Shown here: positions 35,700-44,446 of the stretch, piece after piece | Numbering within the stretch: position 1 is the stretch's first letter | How the letters are laid out: each line of letters begins with the position of its first letter | DNA from: JAVVHH01 sp965199585 | GTDB lineage: Bacteria > Pseudomonadota > Alphaproteobacteria > Acetobacterales > Acetobacteraceae | Assembly: GCA_965199585.1 (NCBI GenBank) | Contig: CBDASI010000002.1 | Span: 930,001 to 994,000 of the forward strand | DNA length: 64,000 bases | Direction: 5' to 3' | Notes under the pieces: generated by a model | The model's input: only the letters and a program-made list of their open reading frames with translations | What the model was told of the DNA's origin: nothing | Database searches by the model: none | Translations under genes and position numbers: made by a program

Positions 35700-36428
35700 C
35701 TAGTTTCGGTTCCTAAACCGCCAGCTGTCGTTGCCGGTTTCGATGATGTCACAGTGGTGCGTCAGCCGGTCGAGCAGCGCCGTCGTCATCTTGGCGTCGT
35801 TGAACACCGTGGGCCATTCGGCAAACAGTAGGTTGGTCGTGACCAGCACCGAGGTCTGTTCGTACAGGCGGCTGATCAGGTGAAACAACAGCTGGCCGCC
35901 CGACTGGGCAAACGGTAGGTAGCCGAGTTCATCGAGCACCAGCAGATCCAATCGGTTCAGCTGTTCGGCGAGTCGTCCGGTCTTGCCGCTGCGGGCCTCG
36001 GCCTCGAGCCGGTTCACCAGGTCGATCACTGTAAAGAATCGGACCCGGCGTCCAAGCCGTAGGCAGCTGAGTGCGATCGCCACCGATAGGTGCGTTTTGC
36101 CCGTTCCGGTGCCACCGACCAGCACCGCGTTGCGTTGGGTATCCAGGAACGATCCTGTGGCCATGTCGAGCACCAGGCCCTCGTTGATCGGCGTGCCGGA
36201 GAAGTCGAAATCCCCAATCTCCTTGATCAGCGGGAGCTTGGCGGCTGAGATCTGGTAGCGGATCGAGCGTGCGTTTTTCTCGGCGATTTCAGCTTGCAGC
36301 AGGCTGCCGACAATATCCTGCGCGGGGTGTTGGCGTTTGAGTCCGTTGCTCAACACCTCGTCGTAAGCGGACTTCATCCCGACGAGCTTGAGTTCACGCA
36401 TCAGGTCGATAACTTCGTGGCGTTCCAT
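35700..36428 (-). CDS. istB: IS21 helper ATPase IstB
   Basis: The 242-residue AAA+ ATPase shows Walker A GGTGTGKTH, Walker B LLVLDELGYLPF and the late TNLLFAEWPTVFNDAKMTTA segment. IstB helps the IstA transposase select and capture target DNA. It begins with an ATG and overlaps the end of istA by 28 bases. Confidence 0.95.
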   Translation of the reverse strand: MERHEVIDLMRELKLVGMKSAYDEVLSNGLKRQHPAQDIVGSLLQAEIAEKNARSIRYQISAAKLPLIKEIGDFDFSGTPINEGLVLDMATGSFLDTQRNAVLVGGTGTGKTHLSVAIALSCLRLGRRVRFFTVIDLVNRLEAEARSGKTGRLAEQLNRLDLLVLDELGYLPFAQSGGQLLFHLISRLYEQTSVLVTTNLLFAEWPTVFNDAKMTTALLDRLTHHCDIIETGNDSWRFRNRN

Positions 36429-37939
36429 GGTTTGGTGCTCCGTAAGGTGTCGTAGCGTGCGCAGTCGGCCACCGGCTCATGCCGGAGGCGCAGTGCATCG
36501 GGGGTGGTGATGGTCGGCGTGATTGCGGCCGGCCGCTGTCGCGACAGGGCATTGAGCACCACGTCGCTGCTGCACAAGCCCGCTGTCAGCGCCTCGCCGC
36601 AGGCGATTTCCACTGCGGGTAATCCGTCCAGCAGCACGGCATTGAGGATCGCCACCATCTGTCGGTCGCCGTCGGTCGACCCGTGTAGCCGGTTTTGTAT
36701 GCGGCCGAGGGCGCCGGGCAGCACCCATCCCTTGAACGGAGTGCCATTGCGTAAAGCTCCCGGCTTGCGCATCAGAACCGGCACGTAGTGCCAGGGATCA
36801 TAGATCGTCTGATCGCGGCCAAAGCATCGCGGATGATCAGCCACCGTCAGTCCATCCTGACGAATAGTAATCCGCTCCGCGTAGGCGTGAACCTCGACCG
36901 GTCGCCCAACCGCTTGAGCCATCACCGAGTATTTGTTCTTATCGTAGTTGACCAAGCAGGTCTTGGAGACTGCTGCGGTGCGGGCGTTGAAGCCGTCGAA
37001 GCGCCCGGCATACGGCACCAAGCTGGACCGTTCCTGCTCGAACATGTCCCAAACCGGACTATCCCGTCGCTCGGGATGCGGATGAGCACGCGCATACTGC
37101 ACGCACTGCTCCAGCAGCCAGCTGTTCATGTCGACGAAGCTCGCGAACTTGAGCCGTGGCTTGAAGAACCGGCCTCGCACCACGCCGACCTGGTTTTCGA
37201 CCTGGCCTTTCTCCCAGCCGGAGGCCGGAGTGCAGGCCGTAGGCTCCACCAGATAGTGGCTGCACATCTGGGCAAAGCGCCGGTTGAACTGCCGCTCGCG
37301 GCCGATCAGCACCGCATCAACGGCGGTCCGCATATTGTCGTAGATGCCCCGCTGACAGGCGCCTCGGTAAAACGAGAATGCCTTGTCATGGGCGTCAAAC
37401 ACCATCTCCTGCGCCTGCCGCGGGTAGGCACGGACGAACGGCATCCGGCTATGACACAGCCTGACCTGGGCGACCTGCACGGTGGTGGTGATGCCGCGCA
37501 GGACGACGACCTCGGTCGACCAATCGAATTGGTAGGCCTCGCCAGGTGCGTAGCTCAGCGGGACATAGGCGTCCGACGAACCGGTGCCCCGCTTACGCTG
37601 CCGGGCCTGGGCATAACGACGCACGGTATCGTAGCCGCCCTCGAAACCCTCGGCCCGGAGATCCTCGTAGATCCGCACCAGATCCAGTCGCTCGCGGCTG
37701 GACAGTCGATCGTTGGCAGCCAGCCGCTGATCTAGCATCTGGGTCCAGGGGCCCAACTTGGGCCGCGGCTGGACCGCACGCTCGTATGAGAACGCCGTTT
37801 CTCCCGAGCGCAGCACCCGACGCACCGTGTTGCGGGCTAAGCCGAATTCACGAGTGATCTGTTTGATCGACTTGCCGTCAACGAAATGCGCCCGCCTGAT
37901 CCGGGCAATCGTATCCACAACCAGCATCTCCCCAGCCAC
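36401..37939 (-). CDS. istA: IS21 transposase IstA
   Basis: The 512-residue protein has an N-terminal helix-turn-helix (GKSIKQITREFGLARNTVRR), a DDE integrase core (AYQFDWSTEVVVL; ENQVGVVRGRFFKP) and a C-terminal Mu-type domain. The start is taken as a GTG at 37939; an ATG at 37927 is possible. With IstB it makes an apparently complete IS21 element. Confidence 0.93.
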   Translation of the reverse strand: MAGEMLVVDTIARIRRAHFVDGKSIKQITREFGLARNTVRRVLRSGETAFSYERAVQPRPKLGPWTQMLDQRLAANDRLSSRERLDLVRIYEDLRAEGFEGGYDTVRRYAQARQRKRGTGSSDAYVPLSYAPGEAYQFDWSTEVVVLRGITTTVQVAQVRLCHSRMPFVRAYPRQAQEMVFDAHDKAFSFYRGACQRGIYDNMRTAVDAVLIGRERQFNRRFAQMCSHYLVEPTACTPASGWEKGQVENQVGVVRGRFFKPRLKFASFVDMNSWLLEQCVQYARAHPHPERRDSPVWDMFEQERSSLVPYAGRFDGFNARTAAVSKTCLVNYDKNKYSVMAQAVGRPVEVHAYAERITIRQDGLTVADHPRCFGRDQTIYDPWHYVPVLMRKPGALRNGTPFKGWVLPGALGRIQNRLHGSTDGDRQMVAILNAVLLDGLPAVEIACGEALTAGLCSSDVVLNALSRQRPAAITPTITTPDALRLRHEPVADCARYDTLRSTKPWNATKLST

Positions 37940-38039
37940 CCACTTGCACTTGCCTGGGCAGCATCATCACAGATCAGGGGGGTCAGTTTTCGACGCCGAT
38001 TACCCCGCGATAGGGGTCAGTTTTCCATGCTGTTCCACA

Positions 38040-38732
38040 ATCACCCGCCTGCGCCTGGATACGCGCCTGTTCGACCCGCCAGCTCGGCGGCGGCCTGGCA
38101 CGATGGGGCGGCCTCGGGTCATCGGAACACGTCAGGCCAGCCTGGCCGATCGCCTGACCAATTCGAAGACCCGGTGGCGACGCGTAAAGGTAATCGGCTG
38201 GTATGGACGGGGCGAGCGGACGGTGGAAATCCTGTCCGGCACTGCGCTGTGGCATCATCCCGGACGCCTCGTGCCGATCCGCTATGTCATGGTGCGCGAC
38301 GTCGCTGGCGAACTGCGGCCGCAAGCCTTTCTGTGCACCGATCTCAAAGCCGATCCGGTCGACATCCTGCGTTGGTTTGTTCGCCGTTGGTCCATCGAGG
38401 TGACGTTCGCCGAGGTCCGTCGCCACCTCGGTGTCGAGACGCAACGGCAGTGGTCCGATCCAGCAATTGCACGGACGACGCCCGCGTTGCTGGGCCTATT
38501 CTCGCTCGTCACGCTTTGGGCGCACGAACTGCGTGCCGGCCAAGCACCGCCGTCTCGAGCCGCCGCCTGGTATCCAAAGCCGCTCCCCACGTTCAGCGAC
38601 GCACTCGCCCTGGTTCGCCGCGAATTGTGGACGCGACCGGGTTTCGACATGTCCCTAAACGGACCCAGACTGATCGAAATGCCGCGATCAGCCATCAACG
38701 CCCTGATCGAAGCCGCTTGCTATGCCGCGTAG
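38040..38732 (+). pseudogene. C-terminal fragment of a DDE transposase (IS701/IS4-like), truncated by IS21
   Basis: The reading frame begins exactly at the IS21 right end and contains RWSIEVTFAEVRRHLGVETQ and the catalytic region of a DDE superfamily transposase, ending SAINALIEAACYAA. The N-terminal half is missing and is not found on the other side of IS21. Assignment to the IS701 or IS4 group is from memory of the motif and is uncertain. Confidence 0.75.
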
Positions 38733-38767
38733 ATGGCCAAAGTCGAGCTAAGCCCCAGATCAGTCTC

Positions 38768-38802
38768 TTCAATCGGTCAGGGACACATGGCTCGACCTGA
38801 CT
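38768..38802. repeat. isolated fragment of an IS3-type element end
   Basis: CAATCGGTCAGGGACACATGG with the following CTCGACCTGAC matches, nearly base for base, the orfB end inside the paired IS3 copies (near 42750 and 47130). It is a short leftover with no ORF and marks an earlier insertion or recombination event between the transposase fragment and the GT8 gene. Confidence 0.6.
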
Positions 38803-39738
38803 TTATATAGATGTCGATTGGTTAAGCGTCTTCATGGCTTCGACAATCCTGTCGTCACGCCAATATCGTCGCTCTCTTGCTGATTTCACAATTTGCTTTG
38901 CCTTATACGCCACCTTTTTAGGGAAGCTCAATGGCGACTGTATACCTTGTAATGAAGGATACAGTTCCATCAGTTCCTTATAATATAAAGTCCATTCTTT
39001 GCCCCAGGGTGCATAGGTGCCCTGCCACGGCCGTGGCTCTGACATGAAGTGCACGATCTTAGGGGGGAAATGCTGCTCGAATCCGTATCCAATAATAAAA
39101 CCGGGAAAGTTCCAGCTCAACGACGCAAACTCTATTCGCTGTTGTGCTACGATGTTGATAACCGTTTGATCTTCAAACGTTAGCCTTGAAGCTGATGCGT
39201 ATTTCAAAACCAGCGCCTCTTTTGATAAGGCCGACCAAGTAGCGCGATCAAACCTCAATATACCCGCATTAATGTAATCGTCGCCAAATTTACCCACCTC
39301 CTCCTGTAAAAACTTGGGAAGCGCGCCGACCTTGCTGAGAAAGACCATCGGATCCCTTACGCCACAGATAAATCCCGGACGCAACCGCATCTGCAGCAGC
39401 GGCGTAACGTCTCCAACTACCTGGGTGTCTCCATCTAAATACAGTATTTCTTTGTAGCATTTGGGCAAAAACTCGTCAAAGAACATGCGAGAATAAACAA
39501 ACGGAAGATTCTCTAAGAATTCTGGTGATTTAGTTATCATTATAATATTGTTCTGATCGCATATACTCGTGACTATATCAGTTTTTGACGTCGGCTTGGC
39601 AGTCAAATTGATCAGAATAATATCCGAAGACGTCGCGATCTGCCGTTTCGCCTGAAGCGCGCTAGCCAACGTTTGAAAAAGGTAACCTTCATTGGCAATG
39701 TAGCATACGCAGGATTGCCGCGTGTTATCCTGATCCAT
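38803..39738 (-). CDS. glycosyltransferase family 8
   Basis: The 311-residue product has the GT8 layout: CVCYIANEGYLFQTLASALQ at the start, the DxD metal motif in EILYLDGDTQVVGD, NAGILRFDRATW and the late HFMSEPRPWQGTY. Retaining galactosyl- or glucosyltransferases of LPS and EPS belong here. The ATG follows a GGAG site. Codon use and base composition are much more AT-rich than in the core genome, suggesting recent acquisition. Confidence 0.9.
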   Translation of the reverse strand: MDQDNTRQSCVCYIANEGYLFQTLASALQAKRQIATSSDIILINLTAKPTSKTDIVTSICDQNNIIMITKSPEFLENLPFVYSRMFFDEFLPKCYKEILYLDGDTQVVGDVTPLLQMRLRPGFICGVRDPMVFLSKVGALPKFLQEEVGKFGDDYINAGILRFDRATWSALSKEALVLKYASASRLTFEDQTVINIVAQQRIEFASLSWNFPGFIIGYGFEQHFPPKIVHFMSEPRPWQGTYAPWGKEWTLYYKELMELYPSLQGIQSPLSFPKKVAYKAKQIVKSARERRYWRDDRIVEAMKTLNQSTSI

Positions 39739-39839
39739 TCAAATCTCCAATCTTCATAGCCATGCACCTTAGCACGGCCTGCCTTGACCACTCATTGCAC
39801 ATAGACATGGCATACTGCTGTGGCAATTTCCGGTCGCGT

Positions 39840-40662
39840 GCTGAGGTGGCCCCCTAAATGACCTGACAGGGCCCTGCTCTTAGAGCAGAGTGAGACATAT
39901 GACTGACGGTAAGACCAGGTATTACAACGATGGCGAGGAGAAGGTCCAGATCGTTGAGGAGACGTAGCTATCGGGGATGAGCGTGTCGCTCGTCGCCCGC
40001 CGGCACGGCATTGGTGGCAATCAAATCTTCAACTGGCGGCAGTTGATGGCGCAGAGTGCGTTGACCGCCATGGCAGTTAGCGGGGAAGTGGTGCCGGCGT
40101 CCGAATACCGTGCGCTTGATACGCAGGTCCGCGAACTACACCGGCTACTCGGCAAAGGCTATGGAAAACGAACTGCTCCGCGAGGCCGTGTCCCAGGCCG
40201 CAGGCCAAGAAACTGCTTTGCGCTCGACCTCGTTGCCGCAGGATCGACGGTGAGCGGTCGCAGAGGCGGTCGGCACCGCTCGCCCACACCTGTCCACAAC
40301 ACGCCATCGCCCAGCGCCCCGACCACGCGGAGGACCACCGCTGCCGCATGGCGGGTTGGTGGCCGACGTCCGCGTGCTCGTCGCCGATCTATCAGCCAAC
40401 GGCTATCGACGCGTTCATGGTCTGCCGCGCCGACAGGCCGAAAAGACCAGACGCGAAGCGCCCAATCCGAAACGCGTCTACCGCGTCATCGAATTTCACG
40501 GGCTGCTGGTACAGCGAGACGACGAACGCCGCGAGGAACGTAAGCGAAAGCCCACATTCCGGCGCGGCCTTGGTTTGAGCAGACTGCGTGCCGTGTTGGG
40601 TGAGGCCGTGCGTGATGGACGTGAACGAGTGCTTTTACGACCAGTCTTACGACCGTCGTAAA
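39840..40662 (+). pseudogene. degenerate IS2-like (IS3 family) element
   Basis: The stretch starts with a terminal-repeat-like TGAGGTGGCCCCCTAAAT. Its orfA remnant reads MTDGKTRYYNDGEEKVQIVEET, then an in-frame TAG, then GMSVSLVARRHGIGGNQIFN and VRELHRLLGK, closely like InsC of IS2. OrfB pieces follow in other frames (ADLSANGYRRVHGLPRRQAE; KRVYRVIEFHGLLVQRDDER). Several frameshifts and stops show it is dead. The downstream end is lost at the IS66 remnant. Confidence 0.85.
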
Positions 40663-40675
40663 AGTGGGCTGTCAG

Positions 40676-41094
40676 AGCGGGTCGAGGTCCGTGCCCGGCT
40701 GAAACGTCGGCGGAGGTGGAGTTCGGCGGCCAAGCTGGCCATCATCCGTGAGACGTAGATTGCGGGCACGACGGCATAGACAGTTGCAGATCGGCATCAG
40801 ATCTGCACCAGCCTCATCTAAACATGGCGTAAGCAGATGCTGCGGGCTGCCACGGCAAGCTTTGCCGTGGTCGAGATCAAACAAGATGCGCAAGCGGCTT
40901 TGCCGGGTTCGGTTGAGCCCGACGTCGCGCCGCCGCCGCCAGAACCATCGGCACCTCCACCAACGGTTGCCTCATCGAGCGCCATGTCCGGCGGGATCGA
41001 GGTCGAACTGCCGTCCGGGGTGCGGCTCCGCTTCGGGTCTGACGTGGACGGCCCGGCGTTGCAGCACATTCTGACAGCGCTGGCGGCCCCATGA
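40676..41094 (+). pseudogene. IS66-family tnpA remnant
   Basis: The frame reads VEVRARLKRRRRWSSAAKLA then a TAG and further stops, and recovers as QMLRAATASFAVVEIKQDA and IEVELPSGVRLRFGSDVDG to its stop at 41092-41094. This is the IS66 TnpA organisation with internal nonsense changes. The stop overlaps the tnpB ATG. Confidence 0.8.
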
Positions 41095-41250
41095 TGCTGC
41101 CGGCGGCCACGCCGGTATATCTGGCGTGCGGGTTCACCGACATGCGCCGCAGCTTCGACGGACTGGCCGCCCAAGTGGTAGACGGTGCTGTCGCTTGATC
41201 CGTATGGCGGGGTGTTGTTCGTTTTTCGGGGACGCCGGGACGATCGTGCG
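41091..41250 (+). pseudogene. IS66 tnpB N-terminal remnant (frameshifted)
   Basis: The product begins MMLPAATPVYLACGFTDMRR, the standard IS66 TnpB start, frameshifts after AAQV and continues in another frame as TVLSLDPYGGVLFVFRGRRD. The matching rest of the gene appears 2.2 kb further on at 43425, so the gene was split by an insertion. Confidence 0.85.
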
Positions 41251-41269
41251 ACATTGTACATCTTTCCGT

Positions 41270-41600
41270 TCACGGATCTAGCAGGCGGAGTGTCTTATCG
41301 CCCTGCATCATGCGGTAGTTGCTTGGACGTCGGCAGACGATGGCCTGCACACCTTCGATGACGGCCGCGGAGGCGAGCGCTTCGACTGGTATTCTCCATG
41401 GTGCTGATGGCAGAACCTGGGTCGCCGGGAGCACGCCCTCCCGGATCAGCTTCTGTACGGAGCCGACGCAGATGCCGAGTCCGGCTGCGGCGCGTTCGGC
41501 GCTGATCGTCGCCTCGTCGTCAGCCGACGGACAGAATGGCGGCACGCCGAGATGGTCGCGCATAGGTTCTCGACGACTTGGCTCATGGACGATTGCCGAT
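41270..41600 (-). pseudogene. helix-turn-helix C-terminal remnant of a recombinase-type protein
   Basis: The frame runs from the IS3 copy-1 edge to a stop at 41270 and contains DEATISAERAAAGLGICVGS and VLPSAPWRIPVEALASAAVI, a helix-turn-helix resembling the tail of transposon-borne serine recombinases. The rest of the protein is missing; a matching recombinase start lies on the same strand beyond the IS at 42880-42939. The link between the two ends is inferred. Confidence 0.55.
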
Positions 41601-41678
41601 TGACCTGCCTCCCGTTTCTTGGACCGGTTGAGGGTGGAAAATTCCAGTTTAGGTTTGGGCCTCAACGGGAGGTTTGGA

Positions 41679-41945
41679 ATGAAGGCTTCGAAGTTTTCGG
41701 AAGCGCAGATCGCGTTCGTTTTGCGTCAGGCGGAGGAAGGGACGGCAATCGGCGAGGTGTGCCGCAAGGCGGGGATCAGCGACGCGACGTTTTACAACTG
41801 GCGCAAGAAGTATGCGGGTCTGATGCCGTCGGAGATGAAGCGCTTGCGGCAGCTCGAGGAGGAGAATGGCAAGCTGAAGAAGCTGGTGGCAGATCTTTCG
41901 TTGGAAAAAGCGATGCTGCAGGACGTGCTGTCAAAAAAGCTGTAG
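41679..41945 (+). CDS. IS3-family transposase OrfA (copy 1)
   Basis: The 88-residue product (MKASKFSEAQIAFVLRQAEE; GEVCRKAGISDATFYNWRKK) is an intact IS3 OrfA of the IS407/IS2-like type, with a helix-turn-helix and a C-terminal leucine-zipper-like helix. A longer in-frame start at 41619 is less likely. The same protein is encoded by copy 2. Confidence 0.9.
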   Translation: MKASKFSEAQIAFVLRQAEEGTAIGEVCRKAGISDATFYNWRKKYAGLMPSEMKRLRQLEEENGKLKKLVADLSLEKAMLQDVLSKKL

Positions 41946-42770
41946 GGCCTGCGCGGCGACGCGCCCTTGTTGACGAGGTCCGTGCGGGCTGGAAGGTGTC
42001 GATCCGTCGGGCCTGCCGGGTGCTTCGGACGGACACGTCGACGTATCACTACAAGGGCAAACGCGCCTCGCAGGCCGGTCTGACCAAGCGGATCAAAGAG
42101 ATTGCCGAGACGCGCGTGCGTTACGGGTATCGGCGGGTTCACGTGTTGCTGCGACGTGAGGGATGGGCGGTCAATGCCAAGCGGATCTATCGGCTTTACA
42201 AGAGCTTGGGGCTGCAGCTTCGGAACAAGACGCCGAAGCGCCGGGTTAAAGCGAAGCTGCGCGACGATCGGCGTCCGGCGGTCCAGGCGAACGAAACCTG
42301 GGCGATGGACTTCGTGCACGACCAACTGGCGACCGGAAGGAAGATCCGGGTTCTGACGATGGTGGATACGTTCACCACGTTCGCTCCGGCAATCGAGCCA
42401 CGGTTCAACTTCAGGCAGCCGACGTAGTCGAGGTGCTCGAGCGGGTCGGTCGCGAACACGGATTTCCGAAGGCGATCCGGGTCGACCAGGGCACCGAATT
42501 TGTGTCGCGGGATTTGGATCTGTGGGCCTACCAGCGCGGAGTGACACTCGACTTCTCTCGGCCCGGCAAGCCGACGGACAACGCGTTCATCGAAAGCTTG
42601 AACGGCAAGTTCCGGGCGGAGTGCCTGAACGCGCATTGGTTCATGAGCCTCGACGACGCGCGGGCTAAATGCGAGGCTTGGCGTAGAGACTATAACGAGG
42701 TTCGCCCGCACAGCGCGATCGGCAATAAGCCCCCGATCACGCTCGTAAATCGGTCAGGACACATGGCCCA
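41946..42770 (+). pseudogene. IS3-family transposase OrfB (copy 1), frameshifted
   Basis: The first part (RRALVDEVRAGWKVSIRRAC to MVDTFTTFAPAIEPRFNF) carries the first catalytic Asp in ETWAMDFVHD. The frame then breaks near 42410 by loss of one base and continues in another frame as AADVVEVLERVGREHGFPKA and RVDQGTEFVSRDLDLWAYQR to FIESLNGKFRAECLN. All three acidic residues are present but in two frames. Copy 2 has the identical break. Confidence 0.85.
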
Positions 42771-42879
42771 ACCTGACCGCAACACGCTGGAAGCGGTCCA
42801 ACTGAGCGGTCCAACGATGGGGAGCAGTTCATACGGATAACGGACTCTGCTTATGAACGAGGGCACGTTGGGGGCAGGG

Positions 42880-42939
42880 TCAACGAACGTAAATGATAGC
42901 GCCCCGACGCAGGTGCTCAGCCGTGATCTTGGGGCTCAT
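42880..42939 (-). pseudogene. truncated start of a serine recombinase gene
   Basis: From the ATG at 42939 the frame reads MSPKITAEHLRRGAIIYVR and then stops. This is the characteristic start of transposon-type large serine recombinases (the following catalytic Ser motif is lost). It lies between IS3 copy 1 and the small ORF at 42917, on the same strand as the HTH remnant at 41270. Confidence 0.5.
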
Positions 42940-43096
42940 CGCGCGCCTCCTTTGCCGGAGTTGTGGCCGCATCCAGCGCGCCTAGCAGCAACTCGGCCAA
43001 GGCCTGGAGCAGCCCCTCCGGCGGGTGTGCCACCGGACGGAACTTTTGTCCGTCCACCAGGTCGAGCGTCAGTTGTGTCGGGGATCGGTTCGTCAT
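42917..43096 (-). CDS. small ORF of a recombinase module, function unknown
   Basis: The 59-residue product (MTNRSPTQLTLDLVDGQKFR; EGLLQALAELLLGALDAATT) starts at an ATG with a GGGTTTCC-type region upstream and overlaps the recombinase start. Such short ORFs precede recombinases in this kind of module, from memory and not verified. It has no recognisable domain. Confidence 0.5.
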   Translation of the reverse strand: MTNRSPTQLTLDLVDGQKFRPVAHPPEGLLQALAELLLGALDAATTPAKEARDEPQDHG

Positions 43097-43352
43097 GGAA
43101 ACCCTCCTCTCTGTCCGAGAAGGTCATTGTTCCGCGGTCGCTCGAGTCCTCGACGGAGATGGTGAGCACCGCGCGGAGTTCGGTTAGCGCCTGGACACTG
43201 ATTTGCGGCTTGCCAACTGAGAGTGCGGCGCAAGCATCGGCATCGCACATCCACCCCGGGATCTCTCGAGAGATCCCGGCACGAGCCTCAAGGTGAAGGA
43301 TCTCCTCACCACCACGCCCGCTGCGCTGGACGATCCGAAACTGCTCCCCCAT
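42936..43352 (-). CDS. hypothetical protein of the recombinase module
   Basis: The ATG at 43352 opens MGEQFRIVQRSGRGGEEILH, then SVGKPQISVQALTELRAVLT. The N-terminal 90 residues look conserved; the part beyond about 43110 overlaps the small ORF at 42917 in another frame and is low-complexity, so the true end may be earlier or the frame may be broken. No function is recognised. Confidence 0.4.
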   Translation of the reverse strand: MGEQFRIVQRSGRGGEEILHLEARAGISREIPGWMCDADACAALSVGKPQISVQALTELRAVLTISVEDSSDRGTMTFSDREEGFHDEPIPDTTDARPGGRTKVPSGGTPAGGAAPGLGRVAARRAGCGHNSGKGGAR

Positions 43353-43424
43353 AAAGCGGATGCCAGTGATACGCGATGTCGCTAACTGCGATCGGTATGT
43401 TGAATGACGTTTGGCTTGGCGATC

Positions 43425-43648
43425 TGCTCAAGGCGCTGCACTGGGATGGCCAGGGCCTTTGTCTCTATGCCAATCGGCTTGAGTTGTCGCGAGCCCGATC
43501 CCTCGGGCCGCAGATTGACAGCGGCACCGTCACGATGACGGCGGCGCAGATTTCGATGCTACTGGAAGGAATTGATTGGCGCATGCGCGCCTGGACAGCG
43601 CGGCCTGAGGTCGCCGCGAGACGGAGGGCATTGCGCTCGCGCGTGTGA
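43425..43648 (+). pseudogene. IS66 tnpB C-terminal remnant
   Basis: The frame contains DLLKALHWDGQGLCLYANRL and ISMLLEGIDWRMRAWTARPE, the C-terminal half of IS66 TnpB. The N-terminal half is at 41091. The pieces are separated by the recombinase remnants and IS3 copy 1. Confidence 0.85.
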
Positions 43649-43689
43649 TCGTGTTTGTACACGGGGCCGCTCTCGGGTAAAATCGCCAT

Positions 43690-44340
43690 GTAGACCTGGC
43701 ATACTGTACGCCCGAGAATGAGATCGCCGCTTTGCGTCACGAACTGGCCACCGCGCGCCCCCAGCTTGGAACGGTGGCGGTCGAAATCGAGCACCTCCGG
43801 GCGCAACTGGCCGCTCTGCGGCGCCAGCAATATGGCCAATCCTGCGAGCGCCTGAATGCCGAGATCGCGCAACTAGAGCTACGCCTCAAAGATCTCGAGG
43901 AGAACGAGGCCGAGCATCAGCTGCCCGCCCTGACCCAGACTCAACCAGTGGACAATCCCGGCCCCGCGTCAAAGCAATCCGCCGACCGCTGCCCGACCAC
44001 CTGCAGCGCGAGACCGTGGTGCACGAGCCCGAGATGGTGTGCGGCTGCAGCGACCGGAGCCGGGTGGCCCGGCTCGGTGAGAAAACGACCGAGGTCCTGG
44101 AGAAGATCCTTGCCCGGCTGAAGGTGATCTGCACGTCCGGCCCCACTATGCGTGCCGCGTGTGCGAGGCAGTGTTCCAGGCGCCGGCACCTGATCGCCGA
44201 TCGAGCACGGCCGTCCCGGTCCGGGGCTCATCGCCCAAGTAGCGTTTCGAAATACTGCGACAACCTGCCGTTGTTCCGCCAGTCGGTGATCCTGGCCAGC
44301 GAGGGCGTGGAAATCGACCGAGTGACCTTGACATCCATAA
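43690..44340 (+). pseudogene. IS66 transposase (tnpC) N-terminal remnant
   Basis: The first part reads ENEIAALRHELATARPQLGT and RAQLAALRRQQYGQSCERLN, the N-terminal coiled coil of the IS66 transposase. Frameshifts follow, with pieces such as VVHEPEMVCGCSDRSRVARL in another frame; this covers the zinc-finger region. The catalytic core is absent. Sequence similarity fades near 44330. Confidence 0.8.
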
Positions 44341-44446
44341 CTCCTAAATCTCTTCAGGATGGAGTCACAATCTGTAAGACCAGCACTTCCCGAACCAACT
44401 GGATCGGGAGTAATGCTTGGCGGCAATGCACCCGACGGGATCGACC

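Larger units (their letters stand above)
35619..38039 (-). mobile_element. IS21-family element (istA-istB)
   Basis: The element runs from TGTCAAACAGCAC (35619) to a right end whose complement reads TGTGGAACAGCAT. Both ends carry two copies of a GAAA-N2-TGACCCC-type subterminal repeat, typical of IS21. Length is 2421 bases and both genes are intact. No target duplication is visible: the left flank is intergenic sequence after GH16-B and the right flank is the inside of another transposase, so a deletion or rearrangement accompanied or followed insertion. Confidence 0.88.
41601..42831 (+). mobile_element. IS3-family element, copy 1
   Basis: The 1231-base element is bounded by TGACCTGCCTCCCGTTTCTT and the complement TGAACTGCTCCCCATCGTTG, inverted repeats that share TTGGACCG further in. 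It is near-identical to copy 2 (47075-48306), lying in opposite orientation; the one difference I found is a missing G in the GGTCAGG(G)ACAC segment near 42756. There is no target duplication; it sits between the two ends of a recombinase-like gene. Confidence 0.9.

Noticed and set aside
40633..40661. Inverted repeat TTTTACGAC / GTCGTAAAA considered as an attC-like or attachment site
   Set aside because: It lacks integron core sites and lies at the boundary of two IS remnants, so it is more likely an IS end or chance palindrome.
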